Positions 26,236 through 33,364 of a stretch of DNA of 37,323 bases are shown here, piece after piece. The number at the start of each line of letters is the position of its first letter. Within the stretch, counting starts at the first letter, position 1. The DNA comes from Bacillota bacterium (GTDB taxonomy: Bacteria; Sysuimicrobiota; Sysuimicrobiia; Sysuimicrobiales; Segetimicrobiaceae): contig JAJPIA010000108.1 of NCBI GenBank assembly GCA_021324975.1, positions 1 to 37,323 of the forward strand. Direction: 5' to 3'. Under the pieces are notes generated by a model. That model did no database searches and was not told where the DNA came from. It was given only the letters and a program-made list of their open reading frames with translations. The position numbers and the translations under genes are program-made.

Positions 26236-26267
26236 AAGCGGCGTCGGCATCGTAGCCGGCGCCGCTT
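26236..26267 (+). terminator. Rho-independent terminator of the tetR-ECF operon
   Basis: Arms AAGCGGCGTCGGC (26236-26248) and GCCGGCGCCGCTT (26255-26267) form a 13-pair stem with one wobble pair and a 6-base loop, followed by GTGTTTTG. It lies 13 bases after the sigma-factor stop codon. Confidence 0.85.
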
Positions 26268-26341
26268 GTGTTTTGCACCGCTCGGCGCGAGCGGGTCCGG
26301 CGTGGCGGCAGGCCGGACGTGCGCCGGCGTGGAGGGAGGCA

Positions 26342-27013
26342 ATGCGGGGGCACGAAACTCTATCCGCACCATTCCGCAGTGCCGGGAACCCCGCGGAGGC
26401 TTCGATGCCCCTGGACCTGAACGCGCTCGCCGCGCGGCGAACTGTTCGATTCTATACGTCCGAGCCCGTGGCCGAGGAGGTCGTCGACGCGCTCCTGGAC
26501 GCCGCGCGGCTCGCGCCGTCCGCCCACAACGCGCAGCCGGCCCGGTTTGTCGTGATCAAATCCCCGGACATCCGGCGGCGGTTGGCCGCGCGCATGGCGG
26601 AGCGATGGCGGGGCGACCTCGAGCGCGCCGGCACGACCGAGCCGGCGATTCGCGTTCAATTGCGGTTCTCCCAGCGTCGGTTTGGCGAAGCGCCCGTGCT
26701 GATCCTGGTGGGATACACGCTGGAGGAGATGGACGTATACCCCGACCGCGCCCGGCGGGCGGCGGAGGCCACCATGGCGTCGCAGAGCGCCGCCGCGGCG
26801 ATCCAAAATCTGCTGCTCGCCGCCGCGGCGCACGGCCTCGGCGCGTGCTGGTGCTGTGCGCCGCTGTTCTGCCCGGCGATCGTGCGGCAAACGCTGCGAT
26901 TGCCGCGCACGTTTGTCCCTCAAGCGCTGCTGACGATCGGATACCCGGCCCATACGCCGCCGGTCCCGCCCCGCAAACCCCGCGAGGCCGTCGTGACGTA
27001 CGTGGAGGGATGA
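26342..27013 (+). CDS. Nitroreductase-family protein, FbiB C-terminal-like (F420 maturation)
   Basis: A 223-residue flavin-dependent nitroreductase-fold protein. ALAARRTVRFYTSEPV and LAPSAHNAQPARFVVIKSP closely resemble the C-terminal domain of FbiB, which reduces dehydro-F420-0 with FMN during F420 synthesis in bacteria. The gamma-glutamyl ligase domain of FbiB is not attached here. The late segment LTIGYPAHTPP is also typical. ATG 26342 is preceded by GGAGGGAGGC; ATG 26405 is an in-frame alternative nearer the conserved part. The cofD gene overlaps its stop by four bases, so the F420 role is strongly suggested by context. Another nitroreductase role is possible. Confidence 0.8.
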   Translation: MRGHETLSAPFRSAGNPAEASMPLDLNALAARRTVRFYTSEPVAEEVVDALLDAARLAPSAHNAQPARFVVIKSPDIRRRLAARMAERWRGDLERAGTTEPAIRVQLRFSQRRFGEAPVLILVGYTLEEMDVYPDRARRAAEATMASQSAAAAIQNLLLAAAAHGLGACWCCAPLFCPAIVRQTLRLPRTFVPQALLTIGYPAHTPPVPPRKPREAVVTYVEG

Positions 27014-27984
27014 TCGCGGTCCTGTGCGGCGGCGTCGGCGGCGTGAAACTGGTCGCCGGCCTCGCCGCGATGCTGCCGGATCCCGCTCGGCTGTCGGTTA
27101 TCGTCAACACCGCCGATGACTGGACGTGCTTTGGATTGCACGTGTCGCCCGACGTCGACACCGTGCTCTACACCCTCGCCGGGTGCGCCTCACCCGAGCG
27201 CGGCTGGGGGATCGACGGGGACACGTGGGGCGCGCTCGAGATGCTCGGGCGGTACGGGCTGCCGACGTGGTTTCGCATCGGCGATCGGGACCTCGCCACC
27301 CACGTCGCCCGGACGGCGTGGCTGCGCGAGGGCCAGCGGCTCACGGCCGTCGTCCGGCGGCTCGGCCGGTCGCTCGGGGTGCACGCCCGCGTGCTGCCCA
27401 TGTGCGACGAGCGCGTCGAGACGATCGTGCGGGTGCCGAGCGGGCGGCTGGCGTTTCAGGAGTACTTCGTAGCCCGGCGGGCCGCCGACCCGGTGCTCGG
27501 GATCGAATTCGACGGCATCGACCGGGCCCGCGTCACCCCGGAGGCGATGGAGGCGGTCGAGCGGGCGGCGCTCGTGGTAGTCGCGCCCAGCAACCCGCTC
27601 GTCAGTATCGGCCCCATCCTCGCCGTCCCCGGCATGCGCGAGGCGCTTGCCCGGACCCGAGGCGTCAAGCTTGCGGTGAGCCCGCTCGTGGGCGGCCGGG
27701 CGCTCAAGGGACCGACCGTCGAGATGTTGCAGGGTGTCGGGATACCCGCGGAGGCCGCGGCGATCGCCCGGATGTACCGCGAGTTTCTCGATGTGTTCGT
27801 TCTCGACACGCTGGATCGTGCGGCGGCCGACGCGGTGGCCGCGACGGCGACCCCCACGCGCCCGCTCACGGTGGCCTGCACGGATACGATCATGGCCGAC
27901 GATGCGGCGCGGCGCCGGCTCGCGGTCGACATCCTGCGCATCGCCCGCTCCCGCGGCGCCGACGTACCAACTCCGGCAGCGTGA
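27010..27984 (+). CDS. cofD: 2-phospho-L-lactate transferase (F420 biosynthesis)
   Basis: CofD/FbiA joins the phospho-lactyl or phosphoenolpyruvyl moiety from its GDP-activated form to the deazaflavin FO, giving (dehydro)F420-0. This 324-residue protein starts with the nucleotide-binding GGVGGVKLVAGLAA. It continues with VNTADDWTCFGLHVSPDVDT, the FO/metal-binding signature, and GPILAVPGMREAL and SPLVGGRALKGP in the C-terminal half. Length is normal for the family. Its ATG overlaps the nitroreductase stop, and cofC follows after three bases, so the three genes are one operon. Confidence 0.95.
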   Translation: MIAVLCGGVGGVKLVAGLAAMLPDPARLSVIVNTADDWTCFGLHVSPDVDTVLYTLAGCASPERGWGIDGDTWGALEMLGRYGLPTWFRIGDRDLATHVARTAWLREGQRLTAVVRRLGRSLGVHARVLPMCDERVETIVRVPSGRLAFQEYFVARRAADPVLGIEFDGIDRARVTPEAMEAVERAALVVVAPSNPLVSIGPILAVPGMREALARTRGVKLAVSPLVGGRALKGPTVEMLQGVGIPAEAAAIARMYREFLDVFVLDTLDRAAADAVAATATPTRPLTVACTDTIMADDAARRRLAVDILRIARSRGADVPTPAA

Positions 27985-27987
27985 CCG

Positions 27988-28623
27988 ATGGGCGTCCTGG
28001 CAATCGTGCCGCAGAGTCACCTCCGCGCGGCAAAGACGCGTCTTGCGGCGGTGTTGCGGCCCGACGCGCGCGCCGCGCTGGCACTCGAGTTGCTCGGCCG
28101 TGTGTGCGCGGCGCTCCGTGCGACGCCCGCCGTGACGGCCCTCACGGTCGTCAGCCCCGACCCCGCTGTCCGCGCATGGGGCGACCGCAACGGGTACGCG
28201 GTGACGCTGGACCCCGGGTGCGGCCTCAACGCCGCGCTCGAGTATGCGCGCCGCGGAGCGCGGGACCCTCGCCATGACGTCTTGATCATCGCGGCGGACC
28301 TGCCGTGGCTCAGGGCTGCCGACGTGACCGCGCTGTTGCGGGCACGGCGGGACACGCGCATCGTCCTCGCCCCGTCGAAGGACGGCGCGGGCACGAACGC
28401 GCTTGCCCTACCTGGCTGCCGGTGGTTCACCCCGTCGTTCGGGGCCGGAAGCCGCGTTGCCCACCGTCGCGAGGCGGCCCTGCGTGGTCTCGAGCTTTTC
28501 GAGGTGGCCCGTCCGGGGCTCGCGTTCGACGTCGACACCCCGGACGATCTCCGAACGCTATGGAGCACGGTGCCGGCGCGCGCAACGCGCCGGGCGTCGG
28601 GGTCGCGTTACAACCAGGGGTAG
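27988..28623 (+). CDS. cofC: Phosphoenolpyruvate / 2-phospho-L-lactate guanylyltransferase (F420 biosynthesis)
   Basis: CofC/FbiD activates phosphoenolpyruvate or 2-phospholactate with GTP to give the substrate of CofD. This 211-residue nucleotidyltransferase shows AIVPQSHLRAAKTRLAAVL at the N-terminus, VVSPDPAVRAWG, the metal-binding IIAADLPWL and the C-terminal SFGAGSRVAHRREAALRG. All are typical for the family. It starts three bases after cofD. The last 16 bases overlap the 3' end of the convergent DUF4392 gene. Whether the substrate is PEP (as in actinobacteria) or phospholactate cannot be told; the FbiB-like reductase upstream favours PEP. Confidence 0.92.
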   Translation: MGVLAIVPQSHLRAAKTRLAAVLRPDARAALALELLGRVCAALRATPAVTALTVVSPDPAVRAWGDRNGYAVTLDPGCGLNAALEYARRGARDPRHDVLIIAADLPWLRAADVTALLRARRDTRIVLAPSKDGAGTNALALPGCRWFTPSFGAGSRVAHRREAALRGLELFEVARPGLAFDVDTPDDLRTLWSTVPARATRRASGSRYNQG

Positions 28624-29645
28624 CGCGGTTCGCGGTACATCTTGCCGAAATCGAGCGCGTTGCGCACCATGCACGCCAGCAGATCAACCATGTGCCCGTG
28701 CAGGGGCCCCGGCACGCCGTCGGCGCCGGGGTCCAGCAGCCCGGCGTCGGCGTCGTTGCCGCCCGCCGCGGCACATCGATCATAGACGCGCGCGTCGAGT
28801 TCGCGCGTGTGCAGCACCTCAGGGCGGCCGAGGAGCATGGCCATCGCCGCCTCGATGCCGTACGCGCCCCAGTTGGAGATGGCGGCGGTAACGAGCACAT
28901 CGGTCTCCGTCACGGGCACCACCGTGCCGCCGCAGGGGCACACGCAACGCCCGCCGCGGGGAGCCACGCGGAGGACGGCGTCGCGGATCTTGGCGCATCC
29001 GAGTTCGTTGCCGCCGTCGCCGACGCCGACGCTGAGGATCTCCCGGGCCCGGCCGGCGCGAAACAAGGCGTCGATTTTGGCACAGTGCTCGGTCAGCGGC
29101 CGGCCTCCGGCGGAATGATAGTGGCCGTGTTCGTTGGCGCCCGGCCGCTCGATCGCGATGAGCGCCGCGGGCGCGAGCGAGCCCAGCAGCTCCGCGGCGC
29201 GTGCGTCCGCCGCGGCCCAATCAACGGGAAAGTCGAGGACGGCCGCGGTCGTGGGCAACCGTCGGGCCTCCTCCAGCGACCCCACGTACAGACCCGCCCC
29301 CCCGAGAGCCGCGGTGCAGAGGGCCACGTTCGCCGGCTCGGTCACGATGACCGGGCACGCGCCCACGCCGAGGACCAGCGCTCGCGCAAGCGTCGCCGCG
29401 CCGACGGGGCCGTCCTGCTCGCCCCGGAACCACGGCGGGATGGGGAGCCCGGTCGCCAAGACCACGACATCGCGACGGCGGACCGCGCGGAGCAACCGGT
29501 CCGCGGCGGCCAAGCAGAGCGGCCCACCCTCGACATCGCGGGCGGCCGCATGCATCACGCTAACGACGCCTCGGCCGCCGACCTCCACGTTGATGAGGGC
29601 GTCCATCCCGGCGGCCATCGTGATCTGCGCGACAGTCGGTACCAC
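28608..29645 (-). CDS. DUF4392 (glutamate cyclase-like) protein
   Basis: A 345-residue protein of the DUF4392 family, whose eukaryotic member is D-glutamate cyclase. Visible family segments are AIERPGANEHGHYHS near residue 190, SVGVGDGGNELGCAKI near 230 and VTAAISNWGAYGIEAAMA near 278. The N-terminus has VVLATGLPIPPWFRGEQDGP. Cysteines in GGRCVCPCGG may bind metal; that motif is worth noting because it is compact. GTG 29645 is supported by AAGGAG nine bases upstream. The gene converges on cofC with a 16-base overlap. Reaction in this organism is unknown. Confidence 0.8.
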   Translation of the reverse strand: MVPTVAQITMAAGMDALINVEVGGRGVVSVMHAAARDVEGGPLCLAAADRLLRAVRRRDVVVLATGLPIPPWFRGEQDGPVGAATLARALVLGVGACPVIVTEPANVALCTAALGGAGLYVGSLEEARRLPTTAAVLDFPVDWAAADARAAELLGSLAPAALIAIERPGANEHGHYHSAGGRPLTEHCAKIDALFRAGRAREILSVGVGDGGNELGCAKIRDAVLRVAPRGGRCVCPCGGTVVPVTETDVLVTAAISNWGAYGIEAAMAMLLGRPEVLHTRELDARVYDRCAAAGGNDADAGLLDPGADGVPGPLHGHMVDLLACMVRNALDFGKMYREPRYPWL

Positions 29646-29735
29646 GGCGGTTGACTCCTTGGCAGAAGGCGGAGCGGATGAGCGCCGTCTACTATCCCAC
29701 GACGCTCTCCACCCTTCCTGCGTCGGATCGCGCGG

Positions 29736-30830
29736 CTACCTGTCGGAGCGGTGGGTCGGGTGGTAGTCTGCCGGTCGACGGCCCGACTCGGCGGCGGTCG
29801 GCGCCGGGGTCACCGCGCTATCCGCGCGCGGCGGCGGTGATGTCTCCCGGCGTTCTTTCTTCATCGCGTACAATCGGGCGTCCGCCGTGCGCAGGAGACC
29901 TTGGGCGTCCGCGCCGTCGGCGGGACTGGACGCCGCTCCCCACGAGATCGCCACCGACAGCCGCGAGCCGTGGGGCGGCAGCGAGATGGTGAGCTGCGCC
30001 AGACGGCGAAGCACGGCCGGCGCATCCGGTCCGGTCTCGGGCAGCAGCACCGCGAACTCGTCTCCGCCGAATCGCGCGAGCAGGTCCGACGCACGCAACC
30101 GGTCGAGCAGACGCCGTCCTACCTGTTGCAGCGCGGCGTCTCCCGCCAGGTGGCCGTGCGTGTCGTTGAGCGTCTTGAAGCCATCGAGGTCGAGCAGCGC
30201 GACCATGACCGGGGCCGACCTCCGGCGCGCACGGTCGAGCTCCCGATCGAGGGCCGCGAGAAAGCGCCGCCGGTTCGACAATCCCGTCAGCGGATCCGTC
30301 TCCGCCAGCCCGCGAAGACGGCTCTGCAGCCGCGCGATGGCAAACAGGTTGGACACGTAGCGCGCCACGACCGCGAGCAGCGCCAGGTCCTCGGCTTCAA
30401 ACGCATTGATGGTGGCGGCATGCGCCGCGAGCGTGCCGATGGGCTCGTGATCGGCGGTCAGGGGCGCGTAGATCGATGAGCGGATGTCCTGGCAGCGGTG
30501 GAACCGCCGCTCGTCGCTCGCTACGTCGGGAACGTAGACCGGGCCTTTCGCTCGGAGGGCGGCCCACCCGAGGCCGCGGGGGTAGGGCACCCGAAGACCG
30601 CGCAACGGAGCCGCGAGCCCCGAGGCCCCCGCAACGATCAAGATCTCGGGCTCGCCCTCGTCGGTCAACGCGATCGTCGAAGAGTGGAATCCCGCGTCTT
30701 CGCGCAGGGCTTTGAGCGTCCACTCGACGAGCTGGCGGGTATCCAACGCCGCGGTGAGGCCCTGCGCCAGCGTCGCGAGGAACTTGAGCGCAGCCGCGGA
30801 GTCACGCCGTTGCGGAAGCGGCGCCAACAT
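29736..30830 (-). CDS. GAF-GGDEF diguanylate cyclase (copy 1)
   Basis: A 364-residue cytoplasmic signalling protein. Residues about 25-165 form a GAF sensor domain (SSIYAPLTADHEPIGTLAAH is its conserved end). Residues about 172-335 form a GGDEF domain that makes cyclic di-GMP from two GTP. The active site FGGDEF is intact (G255 to F259), with DPLTGLSNRRRF and DLDGFKTLNDTHGH before it. A product-inhibition I-site RxxD (R246 to D249) lies five residues before GGDEF. AAAGGAG before ATG 30830 fixes the start. The 35-residue tail is Pro/Ala-rich. A close paralogue lies at 35275. Confidence 0.93.
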   Translation of the reverse strand: MLAPLPQRRDSAAALKFLATLAQGLTAALDTRQLVEWTLKALREDAGFHSSTIALTDEGEPEILIVAGASGLAAPLRGLRVPYPRGLGWAALRAKGPVYVPDVASDERRFHRCQDIRSSIYAPLTADHEPIGTLAAHAATINAFEAEDLALLAVVARYVSNLFAIARLQSRLRGLAETDPLTGLSNRRRFLAALDRELDRARRRSAPVMVALLDLDGFKTLNDTHGHLAGDAALQQVGRRLLDRLRASDLLARFGGDEFAVLLPETGPDAPAVLRRLAQLTISLPPHGSRLSVAISWGAASSPADGADAQGLLRTADARLYAMKKERRETSPPPRADSAVTPAPTAAESGRRPADYHPTHRSDR

Positions 30831-31024
30831 GCATCTCCTTTGTCGCCACACGTGGATTCGTCGCTGCAGAGCGAGGCCGGTGCAACCACCAACACAATGC
30901 CGCACTGCCGTACCGGCCGCAAGCCCCGTCGCTGAGTCTTTCGATTGATCTTCGAAGGCGGGGACTTATCCACACGCCGTCCGCGGTTCATGTAGGCTGC
31001 CCGTGGGCGGCGGCTGGGAGGCCT

Positions 31025-31033
31025 TGTTATACT
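31025..31033 (+). promoter_or_regulatory. Extended -10 promoter of the bifunctional nuclease gene
   Basis: TGT immediately before TATACT gives an extended -10 element about 45 bases before the start codon. No good -35 box is present at 17 bases, as is usual for this class. Confidence 0.5.
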
Positions 31034-31076
31034 ACAGTGGGAGGACGGACTGCGCTCGCACGGGAGGTTTACCAGG

Positions 31077-31562
31077 ATGATCCAGATGAAGGTCCGGTGC
31101 CTCGCGATGGATCAGCAGATGAATCCGGTCGTGCTCCTCGTGGATCAGGCCGAGACGCTCGCGCTGCCCATCTGGATTGGCGCTGCCGAAGCGCAATCGA
31201 TCGCCCTGCAGCTGCAGGGCGTGCGGCCGCCGCGGCCCATGACCCACGATCTCATGCGAAACATGCTGTCGCAGCTCGCCGTCAACGTCGGCCGGATCAT
31301 CGTCGCCGCCGTGCAGGATGGGGCGTACGTCGCCGAAATCCACGTGGATAACCATGGCGCCAACGTGGTGGTCGATTCGCGGGCAAGCGACGCGATCGCC
31401 CTGGCGCTGCGGACGGAAGCCCCGATCTACGTCGAGGAGCGGGTCGCGGGCAATGCCATCCCGCTCAAAAAAGCGTTCGACGAGCACGAGGTCGAGGAGT
31501 TCCGGAAGTTTCTCGATCATGTAAAACCGGCCGATTTCGAAAAGGGCCAGGAGAGCCAGTAG
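31077..31562 (+). CDS. Bifunctional nuclease family protein (DUF151)
   Basis: A 161-residue protein of the BFN/DUF151 family, short proteins with reported DNase and RNase activity. It has the family core LPIWIGAAEAQSIALQLQG (about residues 35-53), RPMTHDLMRNML, and the VDSRASDAIALALR segment (about 100-113). A charged C-terminal tail follows. GGGAGG lies 10 bases before ATG 31077. Widespread in Chloroflexota, Actinobacteria, Thermotogae and plants. It stands alone, divergent from the cyclase gene and convergent with the STAS gene. Confidence 0.92.
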   Translation: MIQMKVRCLAMDQQMNPVVLLVDQAETLALPIWIGAAEAQSIALQLQGVRPPRPMTHDLMRNMLSQLAVNVGRIIVAAVQDGAYVAEIHVDNHGANVVVDSRASDAIALALRTEAPIYVEERVAGNAIPLKKAFDEHEVEEFRKFLDHVKPADFEKGQESQ

Positions 31563-31711
31563 GGGCGGTTACAGGGCGCCGTCAAGAAGCCCACGACCTG
31601 TCGCGCGACCGCGGTCACGCGACGCTTCACCGTATGCGACGCCGTCCAGCGATTTGGGCCAGCGGAAATGCCGGGCGACGTGCTACCACGAGCCGTTCGT
31701 TGTTAAACGGG

Positions 31712-32125
31712 CTAATCGTCTTCGCCTGCTATGTCGTCAATACCACCTGAGACAGCCTTAGGCCGTGGCTCCCTCGCGAAGAAGTATTCCCGCGCCAATG
31801 TCGGGTTCGGGAAAATCGGGAACACGGTTTCGAGCGACAGCACACCGCAGATGCGTCGAACGGCTGTGTCGGCGGCAACCGCAAACGGCGTCTGTCGCAT
31901 CTGGCATCGGTCGCTTATTTCCGTCAAGACGCGGAGGCCGGTGCTGTCGATGTACCGAAGGCCCGTAAAATCCAACAGGAGAGGCAGATCGCGGTCAAAG
32001 ACCATACTGACTGCGTTCTCCACGACACCAATGTTGGAGAGGTCTATTTCGCCGCTCGCGGCGACCACGCTCATATCGCTGAGCTGGTAGACTTTGACTT
32101 CGAGCATGTCGTCGCGGAACTTCAT
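31712..32125 (-). CDS. STAS-domain anti-sigma factor antagonist-like protein
   Basis: A 137-residue protein with one STAS domain. The phosphorylation-site motif is YIDSTGLRVL with S61 as the target serine. Strand and helix pattern before it (VVAASGEIDLSNIGVVENAV) is typical of SpoIIAA/RsbV. Such proteins switch partner anti-sigma kinases by being phosphorylated or not. No kinase gene is adjacent. GGGGGAG before ATG 32125 supports the start. The 30-residue acidic tail (GGIDDIAGEDD end) is extra. The leader upstream holds a closed RNA fold that may regulate it. Confidence 0.88.
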   Translation of the reverse strand: MKFRDDMLEVKVYQLSDMSVVAASGEIDLSNIGVVENAVSMVFDRDLPLLLDFTGLRYIDSTGLRVLTEISDRCQMRQTPFAVAADTAVRRICGVLSLETVFPIFPNPTLAREYFFAREPRPKAVSGGIDDIAGEDD

Positions 32126-32206
32126 GGCGTTCTCCCCCGGATTTCGATCCCCCCAAGATGGAAAGGCGCTTCCCGATGCGGACGGAAGGAGTGAAAGGTC
32201 AATTTA

Positions 32207-32316
32207 CCACCTACGGCAGCTACGGCAGCCTGGGAGGAAAACCCTTCAATACTCAGGCCTACTTAGGCCCTCCTCCGAGAGCCCGGTTAGGGCCTCCCAA
32301 GTACTTACCGTAGTGG
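32207..32316 (-). ncRNA. Structured leader-RNA candidate upstream of the STAS gene
   Basis: Four nested pairings close one 110-base element. P1 is CCAC-C-TACGG (32207-32216) with CCGTAGTGG (32308-32316), one bulged base. P2 is TGGGAGG (32231-32237) with CCTCCCA (32293-32299), perfect. P2b is CCCT (32242-32245) with AGGG (32289-32292). P3 is GGCCTA (32256-32261) with TAGGCC (32264-32269). An alternative pairing AGGCCCT (32265-32271) with AGGGCCT (32289-32295) competes with P2 and P3, as in switches. It lies 82 bases before the STAS start on that strand. No known riboswitch signature was recognised. Confidence 0.45.
32211..32228. repeat. Tandem 9-base duplication
   Basis: CTACGGCAG occurs twice head to tail (32211-32219 and 32220-32228), inside the outer stem of the RNA element. 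Either copy can pair with CCGTAG at 32308-32313. Confidence 0.8.
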
Positions 32317-32508
32317 CGTATCGCGCGACAATACCGCGACCTCTTTGGCAAGACGGGCACCGAGTCTATCCTTTTCCACTTCCACTTCGAGGTCAAATCG
32401 AGTTTAGAGGTTGAGCCAAAACCGTTCAGACGTCCCAAAATGGCGCGCTGGCCGAAGCGCAGTATCAGCTGAGACTGATCGTGTTGCGGTCATCAGGACC
32501 TGTGATCG

Positions 32509-32584
32509 TGGTGGGCCGTGCAGGACTCGAACCTGCAACCTTGGGATTAAGAGTCCCCTGCACTGCCAGTTGTGCTAACGGCCC
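32509..32584 (-). tRNA. tRNA-Lys (anticodon CUU)
   Basis: Read on the minus strand, the acceptor arms GGGCCGT and ACGGCCC pair fully (7 bp). The D arm is GTTAGCACAACTGGCAGTGC, the anticodon loop CTCTTAA gives CUU, and the T arm has GGTTCGAGTCC. CCA is encoded after the discriminator A at 32512. The first anticodon-stem pair is G-A, a small oddity. It decodes AAG lysine codons. Confidence 0.93.
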
Positions 32585-32590
32585 GGAGCC

Positions 32591-32599
32591 ATTCTAGCA
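32591..32599 (-). promoter_or_regulatory. Extended -10 promoter of tRNA-Lys
   Basis: On the minus strand TGCTAGAAT is a TGn-extended -10 box six bases before the tRNA 5' end. Spacing fits a start near the mature 5' end. Confidence 0.55.
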
Positions 32600-32655
32600 T
32601 CCGCGAAAGATGGAAGGGAAGAGGGCGCGCGTCCAATCAGACGATTACTCGGAGC

Positions 32656-32685
32656 TGGACGACTCGCGCCCGAGTTCGGTACACT
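32656..32685 (+). promoter_or_regulatory. Promoter candidate of tRNA-Leu
   Basis: TGGACG (32656-32661), 18 bases, TACACT (32680-32685), with the tRNA 5' end 18 bases further on. Match to consensus is moderate. Confidence 0.4.
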
Positions 32686-32703
32686 TACCCACGAGCGCAA
32701 CGC

Positions 32704-32793
32704 GCGGGCGTGGCGGAATCCGGCAGACGCGCCAGGCTTAGGACCTGGTGGGCCGCGAGGTCCATGGGGGTTCAAATCCCTCCGCCCGCACCA
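32704..32793 (+). tRNA. tRNA-Leu (anticodon UAG)
   Basis: Acceptor arms GCGGGCG and CGCCCGC pair fully. The anticodon stem CCAGG/CCTGG encloses CTTAGGA, giving anticodon UAG, which reads CUA and related leucine codons. A long variable arm (class II) follows, then a T arm with GGTTCAAATCC. CCA is encoded at 32791-32793. Divergent from tRNA-Lys. Confidence 0.95.
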
Positions 32794-33364
32794 TCAAACC
32801 TGCGCCAGGCCTTGCTAGACTTGGGTTCCAGAATGGTAACGAACACGCTTGCGGATACAGCAAGCCCATGCCCGCACTCGAGCTGCACTCAAACTGCACT
32901 CGTTGAAAAATCCATGCCGTTGCCCAGGCCTGGAATCATCAAACGCGCGTTGTCCGCCGCCCGCAGCACGCATGCTTCCGGCTCGTCCTCGACGGGTGCC
33001 CTAAGCGTATCGCCCAAGCACCGGATAGATCGGTGCTTGCCGGATACGGGTGTGTCAAATGAGATCGTGTTGTTGAGGGGCCAGCGCTTACCGCGGGTAG
33101 CGGTTCTCACGGCCGTGAGGATCTGGCGTCGAATGCACAGTATCGCAAACGAGCGAAACAACGCCAGGCCAGGTCGTTGTCGTCAACGGTCCAAAACTGT
33201 ACCAGTTTGAACGGCGAAGAGTGTACCAGTTTCGCCGGTCGAAAAGTGTACCACGCGAAGGAGTGGGTGCTATCTGCTAGCCTCGGCGCCCGCTAGCACA
33301 CGCGAGCATGGACGGCCCGCTGACGTCAGAATATTCTGAGGGTGCCCAATTGCGGGAACGGATA
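32794..33364. other. Intergenic stretch after tRNA-Leu, probably with mobile-element scars
   Basis: No gene is supported here: frames on both strands are short and without family pattern. A tRNA 3' end is a common integration point, but no integrase or second copy of the tRNA end is in the window. The right part holds three TGTACCA repeats listed separately. Confidence 0.45.
33198..33253. repeat. Three spaced TGTACCA repeats, IS21-type end remnant candidate
   Basis: TGTACCA occurs at 33198, 33222 and 33247, 24-25 bases apart. The first two are followed by GTTT and the third by CGCG. Multiple short subterminal repeats of this kind are typical of IS21-family ends, where the transposase binds. 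No istA/istB gene remains nearby, so this would be a solo end. Confidence 0.45.

Noticed and set aside
28305-29654. A 449-codon plus-strand frame opposite DUF4392
   Set aside because: Shadow of the DUF4392 gene; low-complexity Arg/Gly/Ala composition and no recognisable motif.
31601-31620. GACCGCGGTC palindrome between the nuclease and STAS genes as a bidirectional terminator
   Set aside because: Stem is short, has no loop and no T tract on either side; such GC palindromes arise easily by chance here.
32207-32316. Cyclic-di-GMP riboswitch, suggested by nearby GGDEF genes
   Set aside because: The conserved core bases of that class (for example the CGCAAAGCC segment) are absent.
32783-32820. 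Attachment site of a prophage or island at the tRNA-Leu 3' end
   Set aside because: No second copy of the tRNA end and no integrase in the window.
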